Shown here in pieces: positions 52,746-61,520 of a stretch of DNA of 64,000 nt. The notes below the pieces were generated by a model. It did no database searches and was not told where the DNA came from. It worked only from the letters and a program-made list of their open reading frames with translations. Source of the stretch: Colletes latitarsis (taxonomy: Eukaryota; Arthropoda; Insecta; Hymenoptera; Colletidae); the NCBI RefSeq assembly GCF_051014445.1, contig NC_135141.1:1302001-1366000 (forward strand), written 5' to 3'. Numbering within the stretch: the first letter of the stretch is position 1; every line of letters begins with the position of its first letter. The translations under genes were made by a program, and so were the position numbers.

Positions 52746-55700
52746 TTACGGTCGGCGTCGCCGCCTGCCCCCCACCTCCTCTCGCGCCCTTTCGGCGTCC
52801 TCCTTGGCGGCCATGACCTCTTCGCAAAACAAGGCCATGGCCGCCCACGCCTCCCCACTGCCGACCATCGCACGAATGACGGCCGGCAACGAGAGGTCCG
52901 CTCCAATCGCTCTAATAAGGACATCGCGCTGCGCTGCCCACGCCGGGCAAAACTCCAGCGTGTGCTGCGCGGTGTCCTCCCTTCCCCTACAATGATGGCA
53001 CGCAGCCGTCGCCTCCCGCCCTATCCGATGCAGGTACCGACCGAAGCAACCGTGTCCGGTCAGTACCTGTGTCAGGCGGTAGGTGGGCGTACCCCAGCTA
53101 CGGCCCACCCAGGCATAAAACACTGGGCGGACCGCCGCGGCGACGCGATCATCCCGCTGGTCTGGCTTGGATAGCCACACCAGCCACCGACTATAGACGC
53201 GTCGCCGCGCCTGGCTTCGGGCCCTGGCGGCCTCCTCGCCGTGCGGGTCCACGCCCCGCTGGCGAAGGTCGCAGAGGTATTGATAGACCTCTGCGTCCAT
53301 TTTCGCCAGCAGGTGAAACGGTGCGGAACCCGCCAGCAAGGTGGCGGCAGTGTAGGAGATCGTGCGATATCCCCGCACGACTCTGATGGCGACCAACCTC
53401 TGTAATCGACGGAGTACAAATGCACCCCGCCGATTGGCCATCAGACCGCCGGCCCATATTGGCGCGCCATAAAGCGCCATGGACCGGACGACTCCCAAAT
53501 ACAGCCGCCGTGCCGCCATGTTGGGCCCACCGAGATTAGGCATTATGCGACCTAACGCGGCCGCTGCCCTCTCGATGCGGGGACCCAACCCTTCCAAATG
53601 ATGCCCGAAGCGCCAGTAGCTGTCGAGGGTGAGACCCAGATACTTCATCCGGCGCCCCACCCCGACTTGGGCTCCGCCCACCCGTAGAGACGCCTGGCGC
53701 GGCACCCCCCGACCACTGACATTACACATCCAGATGGCCTCGGTCTTCTGGGGTGCCACGCGCAACCCCAGACGCTCTACTTCGGCGACGACACGTGCCG
53801 TCCCATCCTCCGCGAGGGCCACGGCCCTCCTCCACGTATCCCCGCCGGCTATCACCAGAGTGTCGTCGGCGTAACATACCAACGACACGCCGACGGGGAG
53901 ATCAACCCGCAGCACCGCATCATAGGCCAAGTTCCACAGAAGTGGCCCGAGCACCGACCCCTGTGGAACCCCGCGGTGCACCGCTCTCTGCTCCATCCCG
54001 TTCCGACCCGGATATTGGACTACCCTGCCCCGCAGATAATCCCCGATCAATCGGCATAGATAGGCGGGCACCCGGTGGTACTGAAGTGCCCGACCTATCG
54101 CCCCCCAGGAGACGGTGTTAAAGGCGTTGGCAATGTCGAGAGATACTGCCAACGCCACACCCCCCCGGGAGATTGCCGATTCCGCCAGGGTCCGCACTGT
54201 CGCTATGGCGTCGACTGTGGAGCGGCCCCGGCGGAAGCCGAACTGTCGGTCGGCCAGATCAGGGCCGACGCGGGACAGGTGCCCCTCAAGCCGGGATACA
54301 ATGACCCGCTCGAGGAGCTTTCCAGCCTCGTCCAACAGACAAATGGGTCGGAACGCAGATGGAGAATCCGCGGGCTTCCCCGGCTTGTGGAGGAGGACCA
54401 ACCTCGCCACCTTCCATATGGGGGGGAACTGACCGGTCCGCAGGCACGCGTCAAAGACGCTTATCAGCCCGGCCCCCAGAGTGCCCACCGCTATAGCCCA
54501 GGCCCTGCCAGGTATGCCGTCCGGTCCTGGCGCCGTCTTCTTGGCAGCCATTCTCCGGACGGCCCTAGCTAGCTCCTCCTCGGAGACCCCCAGTTCGTCG
54601 GACCGCCAAGGCGGATGATCCGGCTGTGGCTCGGGGGGATGCAGGAACGCCTCTCCCCCAACGGGGAAGAGGACGCGCATAGTTTCCCCGAGCAGCTGGG
54701 GGTCGAGGCTCTCTGTGATCGGGGGCGCCCATGATCGCATCTTCCCTGCGACCATGTGATAGGGGCGCCCCCATGGATTTGCATCCAGAGAGCCGAGGAG
54801 CTCCGTCCATGCCTGGGCTTTCGCGGTCGCGATGGCCCGGCGGAGGGTTCTGCGTGCCAGGGAAAATTCCCCGCGCAATCCCACCACCTCTGCCTCCGTC
54901 GCCCCGCGCCGTCTCCTGGCGCGGGTGTACCGGCGTCGAGCGACCACGCACCGACTGCGTAAGTCCTCGATCTCGCCCGACCACCAGTACACGGACCCCC
55001 CACGGCTCGGGGCGGTGGCCCGGGGCATGACCGCGTCACACAACGACGACATGGTCTCCCGGAACCAACGCGCCCCGGCAGAAGGATTGCCGAGGGTCCG
55101 GCGTGGCATCTCCTGCCATGCCACAACGGAGGCTGCCATCGCTAGGGCGTCCGGGTCCAGCCTCTTGGCGGACCAGCGTGGCGCCGGGTGTGCTTCCCTG
55201 CCCGGTTGGCGGGGTCCATTTACGCCGGGGGTCGCGGATACGGAGAACGTAATATAGAGGTGGTCGCTTAACGTGGCCACCTCTTCCGCGACCCTCCAGT
55301 CGGACACACGGCGCGCTATGGCGGGGCTCGCCAACGAAATGTCGACGATCGACTCGCCCCGCGCGTGCACGCACGTGCTCACGGCCCCCTCATTCAACAC
55401 TACGAGGCCGTGACCCGCCGCCCATTCGAGCATCGCGTCGCCCTTGACGGTCGTCCTGGAGCAGCCCCACGCTGCAGCGTGGGCATTAAAATCGCCCAGG
55501 ACGAGTACCCCACTGACGAGATGTGGGGAGATGCATCTCCCCACCTCGTCGAGGTACGTCTCAAAATCGCTGAGGCCCATAGCGGGCGACGCATAACACC
55601 CGGCAACCACAAGTTCCCCCCATTTAACCGCCACAAACCCGCGGCCCCTCCCCACTACGGAGCATGGCAACGTGCCGCGCCCGTACTGCCAGGTGATCGC

Positions 55701-55862
55701 CGAGACCCCGGTAAGGTCCCCTACCCAAGCTGGGTGTTTGGGGACAATATAGGGCTCGGCGATCACCGCCATCCCGATGTTCCACTGCCGGAGGGTTTGA
55801 AGCATAAGATCCTGGGCCCCCCGGCAGTGGTTCAAATTGACCTGGAGGAGGCGTTGAGACAT
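52746..55862 (-). CDS. Retrotransposon ORF2: APE endonuclease / reverse transcriptase
   Basis: A 1,038-aa polyprotein for target-primed reverse transcription. The endonuclease (about residues 1-208) shows QVNLNHC (N9), AEPY (E36), LGDFNAH (D124, N126) and SDH (D200, H201). The reverse transcriptase (about 400-750) shows APGPDGIPG (445-452), FRPICLLDEAGKLLE (504-518), QFGFRRGRST (540-549), motif A SLDIANAF (D576), motif B GVPQGS (631-636) and motif C YADD (664-667). A CX2CX8HX4C motif (C955, C958, H967, C972) follows the conserved LTGHGCFGRYLHR stretch (934-946). No RNase H domain is apparent, as expected for the R1 clade. All key catalytic residues I looked for are present. The ATG shares its first base with the ORF1 stop (TAATG), which fits stop-start reinitiation. 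The protein ends in an arginine-rich tail and a TAA stop. Confidence 0.95.
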   Translation of the reverse strand: MSQRLLQVNLNHCRGAQDLMLQTLRQWNIGMAVIAEPYIVPKHPAWVGDLTGVSAITWQYGRGTLPCSVVGRGRGFVAVKWGELVVAGCYASPAMGLSDFETYLDEVGRCISPHLVSGVLVLGDFNAHAAAWGCSRTTVKGDAMLEWAAGHGLVVLNEGAVSTCVHARGESIVDISLASPAIARRVSDWRVAEEVATLSDHLYITFSVSATPGVNGPRQPGREAHPAPRWSAKRLDPDALAMAASVVAWQEMPRRTLGNPSAGARWFRETMSSLCDAVMPRATAPSRGGSVYWWSGEIEDLRSRCVVARRRYTRARRRRGATEAEVVGLRGEFSLARRTLRRAIATAKAQAWTELLGSLDANPWGRPYHMVAGKMRSWAPPITESLDPQLLGETMRVLFPVGGEAFLHPPEPQPDHPPWRSDELGVSEEELARAVRRMAAKKTAPGPDGIPGRAWAIAVGTLGAGLISVFDACLRTGQFPPIWKVARLVLLHKPGKPADSPSAFRPICLLDEAGKLLERVIVSRLEGHLSRVGPDLADRQFGFRRGRSTVDAIATVRTLAESAISRGGVALAVSLDIANAFNTVSWGAIGRALQYHRVPAYLCRLIGDYLRGRVVQYPGRNGMEQRAVHRGVPQGSVLGPLLWNLAYDAVLRVDLPVGVSLVCYADDTLVIAGGDTWRRAVALAEDGTARVVAEVERLGLRVAPQKTEAIWMCNVSGRGVPRQASLRVGGAQVGVGRRMKYLGLTLDSYWRFGHHLEGLGPRIERAAAALGRIMPNLGGPNMAARRLYLGVVRSMALYGAPIWAGGLMANRRGAFVLRRLQRLVAIRVVRGYRTISYTAATLLAGSAPFHLLAKMDAEVYQYLCDLRQRGVDPHGEEAARARSQARRRVYSRWLVWLSKPDQRDDRVAAAVRPVFYAWVGRSWGTPTYRLTQVLTGHGCFGRYLHRIGREATAACHHCRGREDTAQHTLEFCPAWAAQRDVLIRAIGADLSLPAVIRAMVGSGEAWAAMALFCEEVMAAKEDAERAREEVGGRRRRRP

Positions 55863-55864
55863 TA
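55860..55864 (-). promoter_or_regulatory. TAATG stop-start junction between ORF1 and ORF2
   Basis: On the minus strand the ORF1 stop TAA and the ORF2 ATG share one A (sense context CCCAATAATGTCT). The silkworm telomeric element SART1 is known to translate ORF2 by coupling at a UAAUG junction. The same arrangement here suggests termination-reinitiation with no frameshift, though this copy has not been tested. Confidence 0.85.
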
Positions 55865-58825
55865 TTGGGTCTCACCCGCGGCCTCCTCCAGGCCTCCCCG
55901 TCCAACGTTTTGGGGCGGCTTCGCGCACCCCGGGTCTTTGCCGCCGTACGAGGCCATCACCCCCCTACTAAGGGGCTCTGACCCGCACGGCGACTGATTT
56001 GCCGCTTGCGGTGGGGGTACTGCAGTTCCCCCACCCGAAAACACAACTTCCGAGTTTGTGGAGGTGGAGGGCGCTGAGTCGTTAGGCGCCACATCCACCT
56101 CCCTCATCTCCGTCATCGGTGGGGGTGCGGGTGCACACCCCACCACCTTCACTGCCGCCGCGACAGGTGCTGGGGCGGGAGTAACCCCCGACACCACAGC
56201 TGGGGACGGCTGGGAACAAGCCGCCCCCTGAACACCCATCGCGACGGACAGCGGTGCCGGCTCAACACCAGCCGGCACCGTGGATGGGGGCACACCCACC
56301 CCCTTCCCATTCTTCCCCTTCCGTTTGGGGGGACGGCACGCCGCCCCACCCATTCGGTGATCAGCTGGCCGCCCCAAGCCCACACAAAGGGGACATTTTG
56401 GGGCGGCCGTACACTCCCTGGCTGTGTGGGAGGCCCCTCCGCAGCGGTAGCAGAGGCCGCTGCGATCTACGGTGCTGGTGCACCGCTGCCGGACATGACC
56501 GAACTCCAAGCAGCGGTGGCACTGCAGCGGCCTCGCTGCGAGCACCGCCAGCCGGGCCTCGAAGAAGCCGACCATCAAGCGGCCTGACTTCGCGAGCTTA
56601 GTTGCGGCGCGAAGGGGACAGCGGGCCCAGGCGGTGAACATGCCCGAGCTGTCCCGGCGGAGGTCACCAACGTTGACCTCCGCAGCGCCGCAACCCCCGG
56701 CTGTGGCAAGGGCCTCCCTGACAGTCTGCTGGGTGGCTGCCTCCGACAGGCCGGAAATACGTATCTCGGCCTGTTTTTGGGGGCAAGCCACCCTAACACC
56801 CTCCACCTGGAGGGCCCCCTCGAGACGCGCCCTTAGGGCGATCGCCTTCTCTTTTCCCTTTTCACCGGGGATCGCTAATAAAAGCGCCCCGGTGACCGCC
56901 CTGGTGGGCCGCATCCCGGTGATCCCGAGATCACTGCAGATCTCGGGCATCACCCGATTGAGGAGGGGGCCCAATTCTCCCTCCCGTCCCGTGGCGGCGG
57001 TCACCGAGACTGCCGCATTTTTCGGCAGCCTCGGTAACTTGACCGCCGCATGCTGGGCGCCATGCTTACTCTTACAGCCAGCCGCTGTATTGGTGGCTGG
57101 CCGTCTGGCTGCGGGTGTTTTCCCGCCCTTAGGGGAGGATGTGGCAGCAGCCGCACCCTTCTCGCCGTCCTTCTTCTTGCCCCTCTTGACTACCGCAGCC
57201 CAGGATCCCTGCCCATCTTTGGTGGTGTCTGGGGCAGGGATGGACTTCGCGTCGTTGTCCTTGTCGGGCCGAGCGGTCTTGCCACTATCTGACTTGGAAG
57301 GTGGAGGAGGGGCACTTTGAGCAGCCTTAGCTGGCGCCTTCGGCTTCGCCACTGCAGCACTATCAGCCGCCGGTGTGCGACAATGCACCTTGCCAGCAGC
57401 CTTCTTCCCCAGAGTTGGTTGCTTGGTTGCCGCAAGCACTTTCACGGGGGCAGACGCGCCTCCAAAATTCGCCACCGCGGCCGCTTTCGTCCTCCTGCTG
57501 GTCGTATCCGTCCCTGCCGGCTTAGAACGTTTCGACGTGGTCGGCGGGGCGGCGGTTGCCCCCACGGATGGACATGGAGGAACCGGGCTTTTCCCCAGTG
57601 GCGGGCGGGACACTGCTCGCCAAACCGCTTCCAACCGAGCTTCGACCCGGTCCTCTACGGCCGCTATCTGCCCCGCCATCGCGGAAACCCTTTTGACAAC
57701 CTCGGTCATCATGACCACTAAAGGGTTTCCGGACGCGGAGCTCTCCTGCTCAGGTGGGTCGGGCCGAACTGCAGGGGACGGTCCGGGTGCCGCCGGCTCG
57801 ACTTCCATATCCGTGTCCCCCCCGGCAAAGGTGGACGGAAGAAGATCTTTCCGCCGTGGCCGGGGGACACAGGGCAATTGGTGGTCCGGCGGTGTCTCGC
57901 CGGCCACCTCCTCTCCCGCTTTCAGCAGCCTCCGCTGCTCCTCTTTGTACCTCAGGCGGCCCACTTCCCGCCTGAGGTGCTCCAGCTCCCTGTCCTTAAC
58001 CCTGACAGTTTCGGACAGGGTGGTGGCGGTGGAATCGGCCACCTCCAGCCTCTTCTCGAGAGCCTTCGCCCTCTTCTCCCATTCGCCTTGGCGAATGACA
58101 ACCTCCCGGGCCGGCCTATTCGGGTTTTCGGCGCGGTCAGCTCTGCCGTGCAGCTCTTCGGCGCTGACCAACGCCACCCGCGCAGCCAAACGTAGGCCGC
58201 GGATGTCCGTCGTCTTCAGGTGACTCGCGGTGTCTGCCACCCTGACGACGGACTCCAGCTGCTCCTTCAGCCGGCCCAGCAGCTCGTCCAGCTTCATGAC
58301 CTCCGCTATATTGCGGAGGTCCGCCTGCTTGGGGAGATGTTTCATCCCCGGACCCAACTTTTTTGGGTCCACGAATATACCCCTAGGTCTTCTCGGCCCA
58401 GGGCCCTTCCGCTTCCGCTTACCGGGTTCAAAACCCTCTTCGCTTGAGTCGGCGCTCGAATGACGAGGCGCCCACTCGTCGCCGTCCTCGGACTCGCCGT
58501 CGAGAAGGGTGAAAGTCTCCCCGATGCTCGGCGTCGTCCCCTCGGCATCATGCCTTTTGCAGGGAGGAGATTCCCTCCCAGCCTTACGCCACTCTGCGAC
58601 ATTTAGCCGCTCCAGGCTGACTCTAGGGGCGGGGCTGGCTCTCAGAAGGCCAACCTCACCCTCCAGGCGGATCCCCGGCGGAGGATTTACTACCTCCACA
58701 CTCCTGACCGCGGGTTTCACCCCACCAGGATGTGGTCCATTTGTTCCATTGCCGATTGCCGATTCGTGTGCCAGTCCGTTATCAATGTTGCCAGTCCTTT
58801 CATTGTTAAATTGATTAAGTTCCAT
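55862..58825 (-). CDS. Retrotransposon ORF1: gag-like RNA-binding protein
   Basis: A 987-aa protein expected to bind element RNA and form the ribonucleoprotein. Near the N terminus is an acidic stretch (about 110-130) and then a basic GKRKRKGPGPRRPRG cluster (135-149), a possible nuclear localisation signal. Charged helical segments at about 170-195 and 246-307 look like coiled coil, and a further helix lies near 369-405. A low-complexity Ala/Pro/Lys-rich region runs to about 640. A conserved pre-knuckle domain spans about 686-768. Three zinc knuckles follow: CX2CX4HX4C at 769-782 and 792-805, and CX2CX8HX6C at 811-830. The last ~155 residues are Pro/Ala/Val-rich. The start is firm: TAA lies in frame two codons upstream and the context is AAATTATGG. 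The frame is intact and ends one base into ORF2. Confidence 0.93.
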   Translation of the reverse strand: MELNQFNNERTGNIDNGLAHESAIGNGTNGPHPGGVKPAVRSVEVVNPPPGIRLEGEVGLLRASPAPRVSLERLNVAEWRKAGRESPPCKRHDAEGTTPSIGETFTLLDGESEDGDEWAPRHSSADSSEEGFEPGKRKRKGPGPRRPRGIFVDPKKLGPGMKHLPKQADLRNIAEVMKLDELLGRLKEQLESVVRVADTASHLKTTDIRGLRLAARVALVSAEELHGRADRAENPNRPAREVVIRQGEWEKRAKALEKRLEVADSTATTLSETVRVKDRELEHLRREVGRLRYKEEQRRLLKAGEEVAGETPPDHQLPCVPRPRRKDLLPSTFAGGDTDMEVEPAAPGPSPAVRPDPPEQESSASGNPLVVMMTEVVKRVSAMAGQIAAVEDRVEARLEAVWRAVSRPPLGKSPVPPCPSVGATAAPPTTSKRSKPAGTDTTSRRTKAAAVANFGGASAPVKVLAATKQPTLGKKAAGKVHCRTPAADSAAVAKPKAPAKAAQSAPPPPSKSDSGKTARPDKDNDAKSIPAPDTTKDGQGSWAAVVKRGKKKDGEKGAAAATSSPKGGKTPAARRPATNTAAGCKSKHGAQHAAVKLPRLPKNAAVSVTAATGREGELGPLLNRVMPEICSDLGITGMRPTRAVTGALLLAIPGEKGKEKAIALRARLEGALQVEGVRVACPQKQAEIRISGLSEAATQQTVREALATAGGCGAAEVNVGDLRRDSSGMFTAWARCPLRAATKLAKSGRLMVGFFEARLAVLAARPLQCHRCLEFGHVRQRCTSTVDRSGLCYRCGGASHTARECTAAPKCPLCVGLGRPADHRMGGAACRPPKRKGKNGKGVGVPPSTVPAGVEPAPLSVAMGVQGAACSQPSPAVVSGVTPAPAPVAAAVKVVGCAPAPPPMTEMREVDVAPNDSAPSTSTNSEVVFSGGGTAVPPPQAANQSPCGSEPLSRGVMASYGGKDPGCAKPPQNVGRGGLEEAAGETQ

Positions 58826-59217
58826 AATTTATCCCACGAGAGTGGTCGGAAAATAGGTCACCCCAGGCAGAGCCGCCTTGCCTCGGGAAGCCTAATACTC
58901 CGGGGGTTCGGCAGGTGCCCCCGGAGGTGGTCGCTAGGGATTGGGCCTTCTCTCCCAACCATGCATCCCATCGCCGCGCACCATAACTTAGGATTAGAGG
59001 GTAATTTATAGAGTTACCATCCTCACGGCCCAGGCGGTTAAGCCAAGGCCCCCGTTCCTCCTGCCGTCACGTACCATTCACAAAACCAAAAATGGAGTTG
59101 TGAATGGGTCGTTGCGACGACCAACAGGAGGCTTACGGTGTGATTAGCATCAGGTACCTCGGGGTCGCTACGCCCCGTACTGCGCCGGACACCTGGCCGG
59201 ACACAGCCCCTGAGGGA
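58826..59217 (-). other. 5' UTR of the retrotransposon
   Basis: 392 bp between the 5' end of the element, fixed by the target-site duplication, and the ORF1 ATG. No ORF of note. It contains a perfect 10-bp inverted repeat (59074-59083 with 59098-59107) and an 8-bp GC stem (58899-58906 with 58918-58925). R1-type elements usually carry an internal promoter or rely on readthrough from the target. I cannot recognise a promoter motif here. Confidence 0.8.
59074..59107 (-). other. 5' UTR inverted repeat, perfect 10-bp stem
   Basis: CCATTCACAA (59074-59083) pairs with TTGTGAATGG (59098-59107) across a 14-nt loop. A CCTCCTG just upstream and a CAGGAGG just downstream could extend the structure as an outer stem. 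It lies about 110-145 nt from the 5' end of the element. Confidence 0.75.
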
Positions 59218-59231
59218 GCATAAGCCAGACC
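59218..59231. repeat. Target-site duplication, copy at the element's 5' end
   Basis: GCATAAGCCAGACC immediately after the last element base, identical to 52,201-52,214. The satellite then continues in phase with TAGCCCAGACCTAACCGG, so no satellite was lost on insertion. One A-to-G change follows the duplication (CCTAGC for CCTAAC). Confidence 0.85.
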
Positions 59232-59590
59232 TAGCCCAGACCTAACCGGTTTTATCCTCTAAAAATTGATCGAAACCAAGTTTAATGGACTGTTTCAGTG
59301 TGGTACCACATTACTACCTGATTCAAATCCGAAAAAACCCAGGATCTGGCCAACAAGTATGCAATGAAGGCAGATTCATGAGCCAGATGCGCACATAACC
59401 CAGACCTAAACCAGACCTAACCGGTGATATCCTCCAAAATATATATCGAAACCTAGTTTAATGGACTGTTTCAGTGTGGTACCACATTACTACGTGATTC
59501 AAATCCGAAAAAACCCAGGATCTGGCCAACAAGTATGCAAAGAAGGCAAAATCATGAGCCAGCTGCGGGCATAGCCCAGACCTAACCCAG

Positions 59591-61520
59591 ACCTAACAGG
59601 GGTCATCCTTTAAAATATTGATCGAAACCAAGTTTAATGGACTGTTTCAGTGTGGTACCACATTACTACGTGACTCAAACCCGAAAAAACCCAGGATCTG
59701 GCCAACAAGTATGCGAAGAAGGCAAAATCATGAGCCAGATGCGGGCATAAGCCAGACCTAACCCAGACCTAACCGGTTTTATCCTCTAAAATATTGAACG
59801 AAACCAAGTTTAATGGACTGTTTCTGTGTGGTACCACATTACTACGTGACTCAAACCACAGAAAACCTAGGATCTGGCCAACAAGAATGCGGAAAAGGTA
59901 AAATCATGAGCCAGATGCGGGCATAACGCAGACCTAACCCAGACCTAACCGGTTTTATCCTGTAAAATGTGGATCGAAACCAGCTTTAATTGACTGTTTC
60001 AGTGTGATACCACATTACTACGTGACTCAAACCCGAAAAAACCCAGGTTCTGGCCAACAAGTATGCGAAGAAGGCAAAATCATGAGCCAGATGCGGGCAT
60101 AAGCCAGACCTAACCCAGACCTAACCGGTTTTATCCTCTAAAATATTGATCGAAACCAGGTTTTGTTGACTGTTACTGTGTGGTACCACATTACTACCTG
60201 ATTCAAATCCGAAAGAACCAAGGATCTGGCCAACAAGTATGCAAGGAAGGCAAAATCATGAGCCAGATGCGGGCATAACCCAGACCTAACACAGACCCAA
60301 CCGGTGTCATCCTTTAAAATATTGAACGAAACCAAGTTTAATGGACTGTTTCAGTGTGGTACCACATTACTACGTGATTCAAACACGAAAAAACCCAGGA
60401 TCTGGCCAACAAGTATGCGAAGAAGGCAAAATCATGAGCCAGATGCGGGCATAACCCAGACCTAACCCAGACCTAACCGGTTTTATCCTCTAAAATATTG
60501 ATCGAAACCAAGTTTAATGGACTGTTTCAGTGTGGTACCACATTACTACGTGATTCAAATCCGAAAAAACCCAGGATCTGGCCAACAAGTATGCAAAGAA
60601 GGCAAAATCATGAGCCAGCTGCGGGCATAGCCCAGACCTGACCCAGACCTAACAGGTGTCATCCTTTAAAATATTGATCGAAACCAAGTTCAATGGACTG
60701 TTTCAGTGTGGTACCACATTACTACGTGACTCAAACCCGAAAAAACCCAGGATCTGGCCGACAAGTATGCGAAGAAGGCAAAATCATGAGCCAGATGCGG
60801 GCATAAGCCAGACCTAACCCAGACCTAACAGGGGTCATCCTTTAAAATATTGATCGAAACCAAGTTTAATGGACTGTTTCAGTGTGGTACCACATTACTA
60901 CGTGACTCAAACCCGAAAAAACCCAGGATCTGGCCAACAAGTATGCGAAGAAGGCAAAATCATGAGCCAGATGCGGGCATAAGCCAGACCTAACCCAGAC
61001 CTAACCGGTTTTATCCTCTAAAATATTGAACGAAACCAAGTTTAATGGACTGTTTCTGTGTGGTACCACATTACTACGTGACTCAAACCACAGAAAACCT
61101 AGGATCTGGCCAACAAGAATGCGGAAAAGGTAAAATCATGAGCCAGATGCGGGCATAACGCAGACCTAACCCAGACCTAACCGGTTTTATCCTGTAAAAT
61201 GTGGATCGAAACCAGCTTTAATTGACTGTTTCAGTGTGATACCACATTACTACGTGACTCAAACCCGAAAAAACCCAGGTTCTGGCCAACAAGTATGCGA
61301 AGAAGGCAAAATCATGAGCCAGATGCGGGCATAAGCCAGACCTAACCCAGACCTAACCGGTTTTATCCTCTAAAATATTGATCGAAACCAGGTTTTGTTG
61401 ACTGTTACTGTGTGGTACCACATTACTACCTGATTCAAATCCGAAAGAACCAAGGATCTGGCCAACAAGTATGCAAGGAAGGCAAAATCATGAGCCAGAT
61501 GCGGGCATAACCCAGACCTG
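59591..61520. repeat. 1,232-bp (7-monomer) higher-order repeat, right of the element
   Basis: Sequence 59,591-60,288 and 60,823-61,520 look identical by eye over about 700 bp, exactly 1,232 bp apart. Shared rare changes include ACAGGGGTCATCC, ATATTGAACGAAACC (59,796 and 61,028), GTGTGATACCAC and CCGAAAGAACCAAGG. A further partial copy with GAACG at 62,084 is 1,056 bp (six monomers) on. This is a very recent duplication, or possibly an assembly artefact. Confidence 0.85.

Larger units (their letters stand above)
52215..59217 (-). mobile_element. Full-length R1-clade (TRAS/SART-like) non-LTR retrotransposon
   Basis: A 7,003-bp GC-rich insertion in AT-richer satellite, on the minus strand. In sense order it has a 392-bp 5' UTR, a gag-like ORF1 with three CCHC knuckles, ORF2 with APE endonuclease, reverse transcriptase and a C-terminal CCHC motif, a 3' UTR, and 22 A residues. 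There is no LTR. A 14-15 bp target-site duplication flanks it. ORF2 architecture, the overlapping ORFs and the three-knuckle ORF1 place it in the R1 clade, which includes rDNA-specific R1 and telomere-repeat-specific TRAS and SART. Both ORFs are open and the poly(A) is long and uninterrupted, so the copy is probably young. The exact family within the R1 clade needs a phylogeny. Confidence 0.93.

Noticed and set aside
52746..53100. A separate RNase H domain at the end of ORF2.
   Set aside because: The C-terminal region shows only the LTGHGCF stretch, a CCHC motif and a basic tail; no DEDD-like arrangement is visible.
52240..59011. Many overlapping open frames of 60-280 codons on both strands of the retrotransposon.
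   Set aside because: They are antisense or out-of-frame shadows in GC-rich coding sequence. Only the two minus-strand frames carry recognisable domains.
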